From: CAXBCP01 sp963974055
GTDB lineage: Bacteria; Pseudomonadota; Alphaproteobacteria; MPNO01; UBA830
DNA length: 21,260 nucleotides
Assembly (NCBI GenBank): GCA_963974055.1
Contig: CAXBCP010000050.1
Coordinates: 1 to 21,260 of the forward strand
Direction: 5' to 3'
Position numbers and translations under genes: made by a program. Numbering within the stretch: position 1 is the first letter of the stretch; each line of letters begins with the position of its first letter. The notes beneath the pieces are model-generated. The model saw only the letters and a list, made by a program, of their open reading frames with translations, was not told the DNA's origin and searched no databases. Below, in pieces: positions 1 through 10,029 of the stretch.

Positions 1-28
1 TGACAACGGCCGCCCCGGCGCAGCGGCG

Positions 29-628
29 TCAGGCCGAGGGCGTGCTGTCGCAGAAGGCCGGGTGGGTGGCGCGGAAGGCGTCGAGCCAGTCGATCAGGGA
101 CGGGAATTCGGGGCGCCAGTCGTATTGCTTGCGGAAATCGATGTATTCCAGCGCGCAGGCGAGCCCGATGCCGCCGACGGTCAGCGGCTCCGCCGCCGGG
201 GGATGGGCCGCCATCGCCGCGAGGCCGCGCCCGATCTTGCCGCGCTGGAGGTCCAGCCACGGCTCGTACGGGGTCTGGTCCGGCCGGTAGCGGCCTTCAT
301 AGGTGACCAGCAGGGCGGCTTCGAGAATGCCGTCGGCCATGGCGGCTTCGCGCAGGGCGGCGAAGCGCGGCCCGGGTTCGGCGGGGATGATCCTGCCGCC
401 GCCCGCCAGCATGTCGAGAAATTCCATGATCACCCGGCTGTCGAACAGGGCGGTGCCGTCGTCGACGATCAGGGCCGGCACCTTGCCCAGCGGGTTCAGG
501 CGTTCGAGGGATTGTTCGTCATCGGGCGCCCCGATGTCGACGCTGTCGGACAGGCCGAGATAGCGGATCGCGAAGATGCCCTTGCGGCCGAACGGCGACG
601 GTCCGCGCGAAAGAAGTGTCATGGTCAT
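29..628 (-). CDS. Glutathione S-transferase family protein
   Basis: 199-residue cytosolic protein with the layout of a small bacterial GST: an N-terminal thioredoxin-like domain (about residues 1-77) followed by an all-helical C-terminal domain. The N-terminal SPFGRK segment (11-16) is where the family places its glutathione-activating residue. V50-P51 is the cis-proline loop and DSR (63-65) the glutathione gamma-glutamyl contact. The family conjugates, reduces or isomerises small electrophiles with glutathione; the substrate cannot be read here. ATG at 628 is preferred over ATG at 622 because a GGGGG Shine-Dalgarno-like run sits 7 nt upstream of it. The gene is divergent from a MarR-type regulator at 826, which may control it, although I see no operator. 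The fold is confident; the enzymatic class is not. Confidence 0.85.
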   Translation of the reverse strand: MTMTLLSRGPSPFGRKGIFAIRYLGLSDSVDIGAPDDEQSLERLNPLGKVPALIVDDGTALFDSRVIMEFLDMLAGGGRIIPAEPGPRFAALREAAMADGILEAALLVTYEGRYRPDQTPYEPWLDLQRGKIGRGLAAMAAHPPAAEPLTVGGIGLACALEYIDFRKQYDWRPEFPSLIDWLDAFRATHPAFCDSTPSA

Positions 629-692
629 GTCTGTTCCCCCTGAATGCCGATGTCTTTGTCCGTCCCGCGGGGCGCGCCGTCAAGTCCGCTCG

Positions 693-754
693 GGACCGGT
701 CGGGGCGGGCCGGTCCGGGCCGGTCCGGGCGGGCCGGGGCGGGGCCGGGGCGGG
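693..754. repeat. G-rich internally repeated spacer with quadruplex potential
   Basis: The divergent spacer between the GST gene and the MarR-type gene holds about 60 bases with at least eight runs of three or four G on the plus strand. It includes an exact tandem 10-mer CGGTCCGGGC (711-720, 721-730). A 7-bp inverted repeat GGACCGG/CCGGTCC (693-699, 710-716) lies at the left end. The run spacing fits the usual G-quadruplex pattern. No function is evident beyond its position in a probable shared regulatory region. Confidence 0.6.
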
Positions 755-825
755 ACAAGAGCCGTGATGCGGCGGGGGGATGATTCGGCTACACTCGATC
801 CGGCTGCGTAACGAACTGAACCCGA

Positions 826-1233
826 ATGCCCGTCTTTCTCAACCAGGATGATGCGCTGGCGCTGTGGCGCGATGCGCTTGCCGCCGGCGTCCGCAGCGAC
901 GGCCCCGACCTGTCGGCGCGCCAGATGGCGATCCTGCTGACGGTCTACACCATGCCGCCGCCCCATACCGTGCGCGGCCTGTCCGAGACCCTCAATATTT
1001 CGAAGCCCGCGATCTCGCGCGCGCTCGACCGGCTCGGCCAGCTCGGTTTCGCCCGCCGCCGCCGCGACGATTACGACCGCCGCAGCATCGAGGTCCAGCG
1101 CACGGTGAAGGGGGCGGTGTTCCTGTCCGAATTCGCCGACCAGGTCTCCGAGGCCGGGCGGGTGCTCGACAGCCCGACCCCGTTCGAAGCCGGCACCCCG
1201 CCCGAGATGCCGCCGCCGGAAGACGTTTTCTGA
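826..1233 (+). CDS. MarR-type winged-helix transcriptional regulator
   Basis: 135-residue DNA-binding protein. Residues of about 26-105 form a winged helix: helix-turn-helix around LSETLNISKPAISRALDRL, with the basic wing segment RRRRDDYDRRS just after it. That is the MarR signature (recognition helix, then a D-x-R-rich beta wing). MarR proteins usually bind palindromes as dimers and repress neighbouring, often divergent, genes in response to small aromatic or oxidising ligands. The C-terminal tail (about 115-135) is proline- and acid-rich (ending PPEMPPPEDVF) and lacks the long dimerisation helix of classical MarR, so the protein is on the short side. The divergent GST gene at 628 is the natural candidate target. 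No good Shine-Dalgarno precedes the ATG; a weak TACACT -10-like hexamer lies about 30 nt upstream. The DNA-binding class is confident, the target is inferred. Confidence 0.82.
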   Translation: MPVFLNQDDALALWRDALAAGVRSDGPDLSARQMAILLTVYTMPPPHTVRGLSETLNISKPAISRALDRLGQLGFARRRRDDYDRRSIEVQRTVKGAVFLSEFADQVSEAGRVLDSPTPFEAGTPPEMPPPEDVF

Positions 1234-1432
1234 ATGCCTGTCCGGACGCCTGCCCGCCGCCCGCGGGGTAGAGGGATACCGTCGGAATTTTTTACGGTTT
1301 TGTCCGCCATTGCCGGGGCGAAATCCGTAGTATGTTGATAATACACATAATTTTTTTGTGGCACGGATATTGCATGATTAACGGCAACACGCTGCAATAC
1401 TTTTAAACAATTCGAAATCCGGGGGCAGGCAT

Positions 1433-2200
1433 ATGCATTTTTTTCGTAAAGTTTCCAAATTTTTCGCCGCGCCGGTCGTCGCGCTCGGCCTTGTCATGTC
1501 CGCGCCGGCCGCGAATGCCGGCGTCATCCAGCTCGGCTTTATCCTCGATCGTTCCGGCAGCATCGGCAGCGGGGCATGGGGGACCATCACGTCGGGTCTG
1601 AGCAACGCGATCAATACGCTGGTGCCGACCGACGGATCCTACGAAATTTCCGTTGTCAGCTTCGCCACTTCGTCCAGCATCAACGTCAATCACGTCCTGA
1701 TCGACAGCGTCGCGGCGCGCAGCGGCGTCGCCAGCGCGATTGCCGGGATCGGGTATAGCGGCGGCACGACGAATATGTCCGCCGCTTTCAGCAGCATGAC
1801 GACCGCTCTTACCACGTCGGCGCTGACGATCGACAACACCTATGTCAATCTGGCGACCGACGGGCAGCCTTCCGAAGGCGATGCGGCGGCGACAGCGGCC
1901 CGGAATTCGCTGATTTCCACTGCCAGCGTCGACAATCTCAGCATCGAGGCGATCGGCAGCGGCGTCGACGCCGCGTTCCTTCAGAACAGCATCTGTTTCC
2001 CCGGGCCGTGCACGATAGCACCGACATTCAGCTTTCCCGGAAACGGCTTCTACATCCCGGTTGCGAATGCCACCGAATATGCTGCCGCGATTAGCAACAA
2101 GATCGCTGTTGTGACCCAGCAGGTGCCGGAACCCGGCATGGCGCTGGTCCTCGGTCTCGGCATTGCCGGTATCGCGATGCGCCGCCGGATGGCCGCCTGA
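1433..2200 (+). CDS. Secreted VWA (DUF1194-like) protein with PEP-CTERM sorting signal
   Basis: 255 residues. A signal peptide spans about 1-29 (basic KVSKF, hydrophobic core, ANA cleavage site). A von Willebrand factor A domain follows, with a complete metal-ion-dependent adhesion site: D39-x-S41-x-S43, T112 in GGTTN, and D143 in LATDGQ. C188 and C193 could form a disulfide in a loop. The C-terminus has the full PEP-CTERM pattern: VPEP (231-234), a hydrophobic helix, then a basic RRR end. Such proteins are exported, then cut and anchored or released by an exosortase, usually in exopolysaccharide-producing bacteria; the VWA domain suggests metal-dependent adhesion or protein binding. No exosortase or polysaccharide cluster is in the window. 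The gene starts with an AT-rich run unlike its neighbours, is preceded by an AT-rich spacer (1234-1432), and ends at a strong terminator, so it is probably monocistronic. Confidence 0.88.
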   Translation: MHFFRKVSKFFAAPVVALGLVMSAPAANAGVIQLGFILDRSGSIGSGAWGTITSGLSNAINTLVPTDGSYEISVVSFATSSSINVNHVLIDSVAARSGVASAIAGIGYSGGTTNMSAAFSSMTTALTTSALTIDNTYVNLATDGQPSEGDAAATAARNSLISTASVDNLSIEAIGSGVDAAFLQNSICFPGPCTIAPTFSFPGNGFYIPVANATEYAAAISNKIAVVTQQVPEPGMALVLGLGIAGIAMRRRMAA

Positions 2201-2220
2201 TCTCCTGAAACAATTTCCGC

Positions 2221-2257
2221 AAAACGGCGGCGCCCGGGAAACCGGGGCCGCCGTTTT
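2221..2257 (+). terminator. Strong rho-independent terminator, probably bidirectional
   Basis: An 11-bp stem AAAACGGCGGC (2221-2231) with GCCGCCGTTTT (2247-2257) continues, after a one-base G bulge, into a 5-bp CCCGG/CCGGG stem closed by a GAAA tetraloop (2238-2241). The T run on one side and A run on the other let it work for the VWA gene (+) and possibly for the convergent yej operon (-). Confidence 0.85.
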
Positions 2258-2310
2258 CGTTTGCCGGTCTTTCCGGGGTGCGGGCCGGCCGGGGCGCGGG
2301 CCGGCGCGAT

Positions 2311-2331
2311 TCCGCGCAGGCGGAATATGCT

Positions 2332-2334
<3 letters not shown>
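2311..2334 (-). repeat. Stop-codon-linked hairpin element, copy A (3' end of yejF)
   Basis: Read on the minus strand, the element begins with the yejF stop TAG, continues as GCATATTCCGC after one base, and ends with CGCGGA. It can fold into a 7-bp ATTCCGC/GCGGAAT stem with a 4-nt loop if the next two bases are included. It matches copy B at 10972-10995 in 21 of 24 positions, with all three differences outside the stem core. Confidence 0.65.
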
Positions 2335-3985
<1,651 letters not shown>

Positions 3986-3993
<8 letters not shown>

Positions 3994-5065
3994 TGAACGT
4001 CTTTCGCGGATCGAAGGCGTCGCGCACCGCTTCGCCGACGAAGATCAGCAGGATAAGGGTCATCGAGATGCTGATCGTCGAGGTCAGGCCGAGCCACGGC
4101 GCCTGCAGGTTGGTCTTGCCCTGTTGCAGCAATTCGCCGAGCGACGGCGAGCCCGGCGGCAGGCCGAGACCGAGGAAGTCGAGCGCCGTCAGGCTGGTGA
4201 TCGACCCGGTCAGGATCAGCGGCATGAAGGTCAGCGTGGCGACCATGGCATTGGGCAGCACGTGGCGGAACATGATGGTGACGTCGCCGACGCCGAGCGC
4301 GCGGGCGGCCTTGACGAATTCGAAATTCCGCGCGCGCAGGAATTCGGCCCGCACCACGCCGACCAGCGACGTCCATTCGAACAGCAGCAGGATGAACAGC
4401 AGGGTCCAGAAGCCGGGGATGATGACGCTCGACAGGATGATCAGGATATACAGCCGCGGCAGCCCGCCCCAGATTTCGATAAAGCGCTGGAACAGCAGGT
4501 CCAGCCAGCCGCCGAAATAGCCCTGGAACGCGCCCGCGACGATGCCGATGACCGAGCCGATGACGGTCAGGATCAGCCCGAACAGGATGGAAATGCGAAA
4601 GCCGTAGATCACGCGGGCGAGCACGTCGCGGCCCTGGTCGTCGGTGCCGAGAAGATTGTCGGCCGACGGCGGCGCCGGGGCGGGCACCCGCAGGTTCAGG
4701 TTGACCGTATTGTAGCTGTAGCGGATCGGCGGCCAGATCATCCAGCCGCCCTTCGAGGTGATCAGGTCCTGGACGTCCGGTTCGCGGTATTCGGCCTCGG
4801 TCTCGAAATCGCCGCCGAACACGGTTTCGGCATAGCTGTTGAGCACCGGGGTATAGAGCGACCCCTCGTACCAGATGGCGAGCGGCCGGTCATTGGCGAC
4901 GAATTCCGCCGGCAGGGTGCCGAGAAACAGCACCATGAACAGCCACAGCGACCAGCGGCCGCGCCTGTTGCGGCGGAAATTGACCAGCCGGCGCGCGTTC
5001 AGGGGCGATATCCGGACCCCCAGGAAGCGCGGCGTCAGGACGGTGCTGGCAGGGACTTCAGACAT
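3986..5065 (-). CDS. yejE: Peptide ABC transporter permease YejE
   Basis: 359-residue inner-membrane permease of the BPD_transp_1 (DppC/OppC) type. A short basic cytoplasmic N-terminus is followed by a membrane helix around WSLWLFMVLFLGTLP (about 38-52). A large periplasmic segment follows, containing the YejE-typical DVQDLITSKGGWMIWPPIRYSYN region, then LLGTDDQGRDVLARVIYG and five hydrophobic helices. The ATPase-contacting EAA loop is AARALGVGDVTIMFRHVLPNA. It forms the translocation channel with YejB. It overlaps yejB by 8 bp at its start (ATGTCTGA) and yejF by 8 bp at its end, so the three are likely made in a coupled ratio. The extended N-terminal loop separates YejE from generic DppC. 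Confidence 0.94.
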
Positions 5066-6167
5066 TGCGGCCCTCGAAATCGATCCGCGGATCGATGACC
5101 GTGTACATCAGGTCGCCGATCAGGTTCATCACCAGCCCGAGCAGGGTGAAGAAATAGACCGTGGCGAACATGATCGGGTAGTCGCGCTTGATCGCCGCCT
5201 CGAAGCCGAGCAGGCCGAGCCCGTCGAGCGAAAAGATGATCTCGATCAGCATCGCGCCGGTGAACAGGATGCCGATAAAGGCGGCGGGGAAGCCGGCGAT
5301 CACGATCAGCATCGCGTTGCGGAACACGTGGCCGTACATCACCCGGCGCTCGGTCAGCCCCTTGGCGCGGGCGGTCTGGACGTAGAGCATGTTGATCTGG
5401 TCGAGATAGGAATTCTTGGTCAGCATGGTCAGCGACAGGAAGCCGCCCATGACCAGCGCCGTGACCGGCAGCACCAGGTGCCACAGGTAATCCAGGACCT
5501 GGCCGAAGGTGGACATTTCGTCGAAATTCTCCGACGTCAGCCCGCGCAGCGGGAACAGGTCGAAGAAACTGCCGCCCGAAAACAGCACGATCAGCATGAT
5601 CGCCAGCACGAAGGACGGGATCGCGAAGCCGATCGTCAGGATCGTCGTGGTCCATACGTCGAACCGCGTGCCGTCCTTCACCGCCTTGCGGATGCCGAGC
5701 GGGATACACACCAGGTAGACGATCAGCGTCGTCCACAGGCCGAGCGATATCGACACCGGCATTTTCGACAGCACCAGGTCGATCACGGTTTCGTCGCGGA
5801 AAAAGCTGGTGCCGAAATCGAACACCAGGAAGTTGCCCATCATCTTCAGGAAGCGTTCGTGCAGCGGCTTGTCGAAGCCGAACTGGCGTTCCAGGTCCTT
5901 GATGAATTCGGGGTCCAGCCCCTGGGCGCCGCGATAGCCCGAACTGGCCGACGACGCCGAGGCGGCGGCCGTGGATGCGCCGCCCGACACCTCGCTGCCG
6001 CCGCCGCTGATGCGCCCGGTGGTCCCGGAATCGGTGCCCGTGACCTCGGCGATGATCTGTTCGATCGGCCCGCCCGGCGCCAGCTGCACGATGGCGAAAT
6101 TGATGACCATGATCCCGAGCAGGGTCGGGATCATCAGGGCGAGCCGGCGGACGATATAGGCGAGCAT
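5058..6167 (-). CDS. yejB: Peptide ABC transporter permease YejB
   Basis: 369-residue inner-membrane permease of the DppB/OppB type. The N-terminus MLAYIVRRLALMIPTLLGIMVINF is the usual first helix, followed by QLAPGGPIEQ. A glycine/serine/alanine-rich periplasmic insertion (about residues 43-72) precedes YRGAQGLDPEF, which matches the YRGGRGLDPE landmark of E. coli YejB. Later come FDLFPLRGL and the EAA loop TARAKGLTERRVMYGHVFRNAML. It ends IDPRIDFEGRNV, the typical YejB end. It pairs with YejE to form the channel. Only 19 bp separate it from the upstream binding-protein gene, so it belongs to the same transcript. No strong Shine-Dalgarno is visible. Confidence 0.95.
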   Translation of the reverse strand: MLAYIVRRLALMIPTLLGIMVINFAIVQLAPGGPIEQIIAEVTGTDSGTTGRISGGGSEVSGGASTAAASASSASSGYRGAQGLDPEFIKDLERQFGFDKPLHERFLKMMGNFLVFDFGTSFFRDETVIDLVLSKMPVSISLGLWTTLIVYLVCIPLGIRKAVKDGTRFDVWTTTILTIGFAIPSFVLAIMLIVLFSGGSFFDLFPLRGLTSENFDEMSTFGQVLDYLWHLVLPVTALVMGGFLSLTMLTKNSYLDQINMLYVQTARAKGLTERRVMYGHVFRNAMLIVIAGFPAAFIGILFTGAMLIEIIFSLDGLGLLGFEAAIKRDYPIMFATVYFFTLLGLVMNLIGDLMYTVIDPRIDFEGRNV

Positions 6168-6186
6168 TCGGTGTTATTGCTTCCGG

Positions 6187-8049
6187 TTAATCGGCGTTTG
6201 GCGGCGGCAACGCGCCCGGCGGCAATGGCGGGGCAATTTCGTTCTCGATCATCTTCGCCTTTTTCGCATCGTACCACCAGGTATCGAGAACGCCGGTGTC
6301 GAATTTGGGCGGCGTCGCGGGCCGGCCGAACTTGTTCCAGTAGGCGACGTTATGGGCGCCCTTGTACCACTGGGTGATGACGTAGCGGTTCCACATCAGC
6401 ACCCGGTCGAGGGCGCGCACGGCGGTCGTCAGGTCGTCGCGGGACTGCGCGGCGACGACCTTTTCGATCAGGGCGTCGACCACGGGGTCGCTGACGCCGC
6501 CGATATTGTAGGAGCCGGGCACGTTGGCGAATTCCGAACCGAAATAGTTGCGCTGTTCCAGCCCCGGCGTCAGCGGCTGGGCGATCCGGCGGACGACGAC
6601 GTCGAAATCGAAACTGTCCTGGCGGCGCTTGAAGTTGGAGACGTCGACGATGCGGATCCGCGCCTGGATGCCGAGCCGCTTCAGATTCCGGATCATCGGG
6701 TTGATGATCCGCTTGAAGCTGGATTCGAACAGCAGGAATTCGACCCGCAGCGGGCGGCCCGCCTGGTTCACCAGCACGCCGTCGCGGATGCTGTAGCCCG
6801 CCTGTCTGAGCAGGCCGTTCGCCTTGCGCAGATTGCCGCGGATGCGCCCGGTCCCGTCATTGCGGGGCGCGCGGAACGGGGTCGTGAACACCTCGTCCGG
6901 CACCAGGCCGCGATAGGGTTCGAGCAGGGCGATCTCCGCCGAGGTCGGAGGTTTATGCGCGGCCAGGGCCGAATTCTCGAACATCGAATTGGTGCGTTCG
7001 TACAGGTCGTAGAACAGCGTCCGGTTGGTCCATTCGAAATCGAACGCGAGGTCCATCGCGGCGCGGACGCGGATATCCTGAAATTTCTTGCGCCGCAGGT
7101 TCAGGATGAACGCCTGCACCCCCGACGGCGTTTCGTCGGGCAGGGTCTCGCGCACGATCAGGCCTTCGTTGACCGGCGGCTCGTCGTACTGGATCGCCCA
7201 TTGGCGCGACGTGAATTCCTCGCGGAAATCGTACTGGTTGGAAAAGAACGCCTGGAAGGCGATTTCGCGGTCGCGGTAATATTCGACCGTTATCTCGTCG
7301 AAATTGTAGCGGCCGCGGGCGGCCGGCAGGTCTTTCGCCCAGTAATCCGGAACCCGGCTATACGTGATCGACCGGCCCGGCTCGTATCGCCCGACCCGGT
7401 ACGGTCCGCTGGCAAGCGCGGCTTCGAACGACGTCCTGTTGAAATCGGTCTTCGCATAATAGGCCTTCGACAGCACCGGCAGCGCGGCAAGCCGTGTCGG
7501 CAGGTCGCGGTGGGTGCCGGGCTTGAAGGTGAACCTGACCCGGTCCGGCGCGGTCGCCTCCGCCCGCTCGACGTCGCGGAAGGTCACGCGGTAGCGGGGA
7601 TGGCCGTCCTTTTTGAGCGTGTCGAAGGTGAACACGACGTCGTCGGCGGTAATCGCCGTTCCGTCATGGAATTTCGCCCGCGGGTCGATATTGAACGCCA
7701 CCCAGCTTTTATCCGCCGGGACCTCGACCGACCGGGCGACCAGCGCATAGAACGAATCGGGCTCGTCGAAGGCCCGCGCCATCAGCGTGTCGAACAGCAG
7801 CGCCTCGGCGAGGATTTCCTTGCGGCCTTTCAGGATGAAGGGATGGACGGTCTCGAACGTGTCGAGCCCCGGCACCTTGATCGAGCCGCCCTTGGGCGCA
7901 TCCGGCCTGACATAGTCGAAATGGGCGAAGCCGGCGCCGTATTTGAGATCGCCGAACACGCTCAGCCCGTGGCGGGGCGTAACGTCCTGGGCCAGCGCGG
8001 GAGCCGCGATCAGTGTCGCCGCGGCGAGGAACAGCAAAAGACGGTTCAT
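6187..8049 (-). CDS. yejA: Periplasmic peptide-binding protein, YejA family (second copy)
   Basis: 620-residue SBP_bac_5 protein. A clear signal peptide (MNRLLLFLAAATLIAAPALA, cleavage near residue 20) is followed by the YejA-type opening RHGLSVFGDLKYGAGFAHFDYV and APKGGS. Characteristic later stretches are FHDGTAITADDVVFTFD, ASGPYRVGRYEPGRSITYSRVPDYW, AMDLAFDFEWTNRTLFY and, near the end, DTWWYDAKKA. It has no lipobox cysteine, so it should be soluble in the periplasm. Its role is to capture peptides and deliver them to YejB/YejE. It lies 35 bp downstream of a paralogous binding-protein gene and 19 bp upstream of yejB, in one operon. The C-terminus is proline-rich (PPLPPGALPPPNAD). Ligand specificity cannot be read. 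Confidence 0.93.
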   Translation of the reverse strand: MNRLLLFLAAATLIAAPALAQDVTPRHGLSVFGDLKYGAGFAHFDYVRPDAPKGGSIKVPGLDTFETVHPFILKGRKEILAEALLFDTLMARAFDEPDSFYALVARSVEVPADKSWVAFNIDPRAKFHDGTAITADDVVFTFDTLKKDGHPRYRVTFRDVERAEATAPDRVRFTFKPGTHRDLPTRLAALPVLSKAYYAKTDFNRTSFEAALASGPYRVGRYEPGRSITYSRVPDYWAKDLPAARGRYNFDEITVEYYRDREIAFQAFFSNQYDFREEFTSRQWAIQYDEPPVNEGLIVRETLPDETPSGVQAFILNLRRKKFQDIRVRAAMDLAFDFEWTNRTLFYDLYERTNSMFENSALAAHKPPTSAEIALLEPYRGLVPDEVFTTPFRAPRNDGTGRIRGNLRKANGLLRQAGYSIRDGVLVNQAGRPLRVEFLLFESSFKRIINPMIRNLKRLGIQARIRIVDVSNFKRRQDSFDFDVVVRRIAQPLTPGLEQRNYFGSEFANVPGSYNIGGVSDPVVDALIEKVVAAQSRDDLTTAVRALDRVLMWNRYVITQWYKGAHNVAYWNKFGRPATPPKFDTGVLDTWWYDAKKAKMIENEIAPPLPPGALPPPNAD

Positions 8050-8084
8050 TGCGGCGGCATCTTACGCGGCAAAGCGCGATTGCG

Positions 8085-9923
8085 TTAACGCTTTTTCCCG
8101 TCCTGCTCCAGCGCCGCTTCCCTGGCGGGATCGATCCACCAGCTCATCGTGTCGACGCCGTATTTCGGATGCTTCGGGATGCCGAACTTGTTCCAGTAGG
8201 CAATGCGGTCGATGCGGACATGCCATTGCGGGATCACGTAATGGTTCCACAGCAGCACCCGGTCGAGCGCGCGGGTCGCGGCGACCAGGCTTTCGCGGTC
8301 GGGCGCATCGACGATTTTCTCGATCAGCGCGTCCACCGCCGGGTTCTTGATGCCGATCGTGTTGCGGCTGCCCTGGCGGTCCGCGGCGGCCGAGCTCCAG
8401 AAGTCGCGCTGCTCGTTGCCGGGCGATTCGGACTGGCCGGCGCCGCCGACGATCATGTCGAAATCGAAGGACCGGAGACGGTTGATGTATTGCGACTGGT
8501 CGATCGTGCGCACGCGCGCCGTGATGCCCAGGCGTTTGAGGTTGTGGGCGAAGGGGGTCACGATGCGTTCGAAGGCCGGGCTGACCAGCAGGATTTCGAA
8601 TTCGACCGGGGTGTCCGAGCCCGGCGGGAACAGCCGGTTCTTCTCGATCCTGTAGCCGGCTTTTTTCAGCAGCCGCAGGGCGGTGCGCAGGTTGGCGCGG
8701 ATATTGCCCGACCCGTCGCTCGACGGCGGCGTGTAGACCTTGGTGAACACTTCGTCGGGGATCTTGCCGCGCCAGGGTTCGAGCAGGGCGAGTTCGGCTT
8801 TCGACGGCGGCATGGTCGCCGCAAGCTCGGAATTCGAAAAGTAACTTCGGGTGCGGGCATACTGGCCGTAGAACAGGTTCTTGTTCGACCATTCGAAATC
8901 GAAGGCATAGGCCATGGCTTCGCGCAGGACCGGGTCCCGGAACTGGGGGCGGCGGATGTTGAATTCGAAGGCCTGCATCCCCGTGGGCCGCGAATGTTTC
9001 ACTTCCTCCAGCTTGACGCGCCCGTCCTTGCGGGCGGGAAAGTCGTAGCCGGTGGCCCAGATCAGCGACGCGTTCTCGTTGCGGATGTCGTAGCGCCCGG
9101 CCTTGAACGCCTCCAGCGCGACCGTCTGGTCGCGGTAGTAATCGTAGCGGATGCGGTCGAAATTGTTCTGGCCGACATTGATCGGCAGGCCGGCGCCCCA
9201 GTAATCCTTCACCCGTTCGAGCTCGACATACCGGCCCGGCTCGAACGCGGCGATCCGGTAGGGGCCGCTGCCCATGGGGCGTTCCAGGGTCGTCTTGGTG
9301 AAGTCCCGCGTCGACCACCATTTCTTCGACATCACCGGAAGCTGGCCGGTGATATGCGGCAGTTCGCGGTTGGGCGGGCCGGTAAATTCGAACCTGACCC
9401 TGCGGGGGCCCAGCTTCACCGCCCGCGCGATGTTCTTGTAATAGAACCGGTAGAACGGCGCGCCGTCCTTTTTCAGGGTCTCGAAGGTCCAGATCACGTC
9501 GTCGGCGGTGATCGGCGTGCCGTCGTGAAAGCGCGCTTCGGGCCGCAGGTTGTAGGTCGTATGGGACAGGTCGTCCGCCACCTCGATCGTCTCGGCGATC
9601 AGGCCGTAGCCTGCGGATACTTCGTCGAGCGGCGACGCGGTCAGCGTTTCGTAGACCTGGCTGACGCCGGCGGCCGGGCTGCCCTTGATGATATAGGGGT
9701 TGAAGGTATCGAACGTGCCGATGGTATAGCGGCGGACGGTGCCGCCCTTGGGCGCGTTCGGGTTCACATAGTCGAGATGCCTGAAACCGGCCGGGTATTT
9801 CAGCTTGCCCAGCAGGGTCAGGCCGTGGCTCACGGTGACGCCGGATTTGCGGTCCTGTGCGGCCAGGTTCGCGGCGGGCGCGGCGAGACCTGCGATAACG
9901 AGCGCGGCTGTCAGGATTTTCAT
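8085..9923 (-). CDS. yejA: Periplasmic peptide-binding protein, YejA family (first copy)
   Basis: 612-residue SBP_bac_5 protein. The start is placed at 9923 because MKILTAALVIAGLAAPAANLAAQD is a proper signal peptide (cleavage near residue 22) and AGGGA lies 9 nt upstream. The open frame runs 31 codons further up, but that part looks like non-coding leader. Family landmarks are SHGLTLLGKLKYPAGFRHLDYVNPNAPKGG, FHDGTPITADDVIWTFETL, GSGPYRIAAFEPGRYVELERVKDYW, AMAYAFDFEWSNKNLFY and DTMSWWIDPAREA. It is a clear but diverged paralogue of the next gene, and both feed the same downstream permease and ATPase set. As the first gene of the operon it should be the most highly expressed. A weak minus-strand promoter could lie around 9985-10010, but I cannot fix it. 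Confidence 0.92.
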   Translation of the reverse strand: MKILTAALVIAGLAAPAANLAAQDRKSGVTVSHGLTLLGKLKYPAGFRHLDYVNPNAPKGGTVRRYTIGTFDTFNPYIIKGSPAAGVSQVYETLTASPLDEVSAGYGLIAETIEVADDLSHTTYNLRPEARFHDGTPITADDVIWTFETLKKDGAPFYRFYYKNIARAVKLGPRRVRFEFTGPPNRELPHITGQLPVMSKKWWSTRDFTKTTLERPMGSGPYRIAAFEPGRYVELERVKDYWGAGLPINVGQNNFDRIRYDYYRDQTVALEAFKAGRYDIRNENASLIWATGYDFPARKDGRVKLEEVKHSRPTGMQAFEFNIRRPQFRDPVLREAMAYAFDFEWSNKNLFYGQYARTRSYFSNSELAATMPPSKAELALLEPWRGKIPDEVFTKVYTPPSSDGSGNIRANLRTALRLLKKAGYRIEKNRLFPPGSDTPVEFEILLVSPAFERIVTPFAHNLKRLGITARVRTIDQSQYINRLRSFDFDMIVGGAGQSESPGNEQRDFWSSAAADRQGSRNTIGIKNPAVDALIEKIVDAPDRESLVAATRALDRVLLWNHYVIPQWHVRIDRIAYWNKFGIPKHPKYGVDTMSWWIDPAREAALEQDGKKR

Positions 9924-10029
9924 GACCGGCGGTCCCTGTATTGTTTTCGGAAATGTTCCCGGATTCGTTTCTGAACCTAATGTGTTCATTCGCGGCGGAT
10001 AAGCAAGATGCGGCACGGCTTTGTGTTTC

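Noticed and set aside
8013..9974. Long plus-strand open frame (653 codons) opposite the first binding protein, and a minus-strand frame 8062-10074 in another phase
   Set aside because: Both are shadows of the exported YejA-type protein; neither has a recognisable motif or a credible ribosome site.
9924..10016. 31-codon upstream extension of the first YejA copy
   Set aside because: It would bury the signal peptide; the ATG at 9923 has a ribosome site and begins a standard signal sequence.
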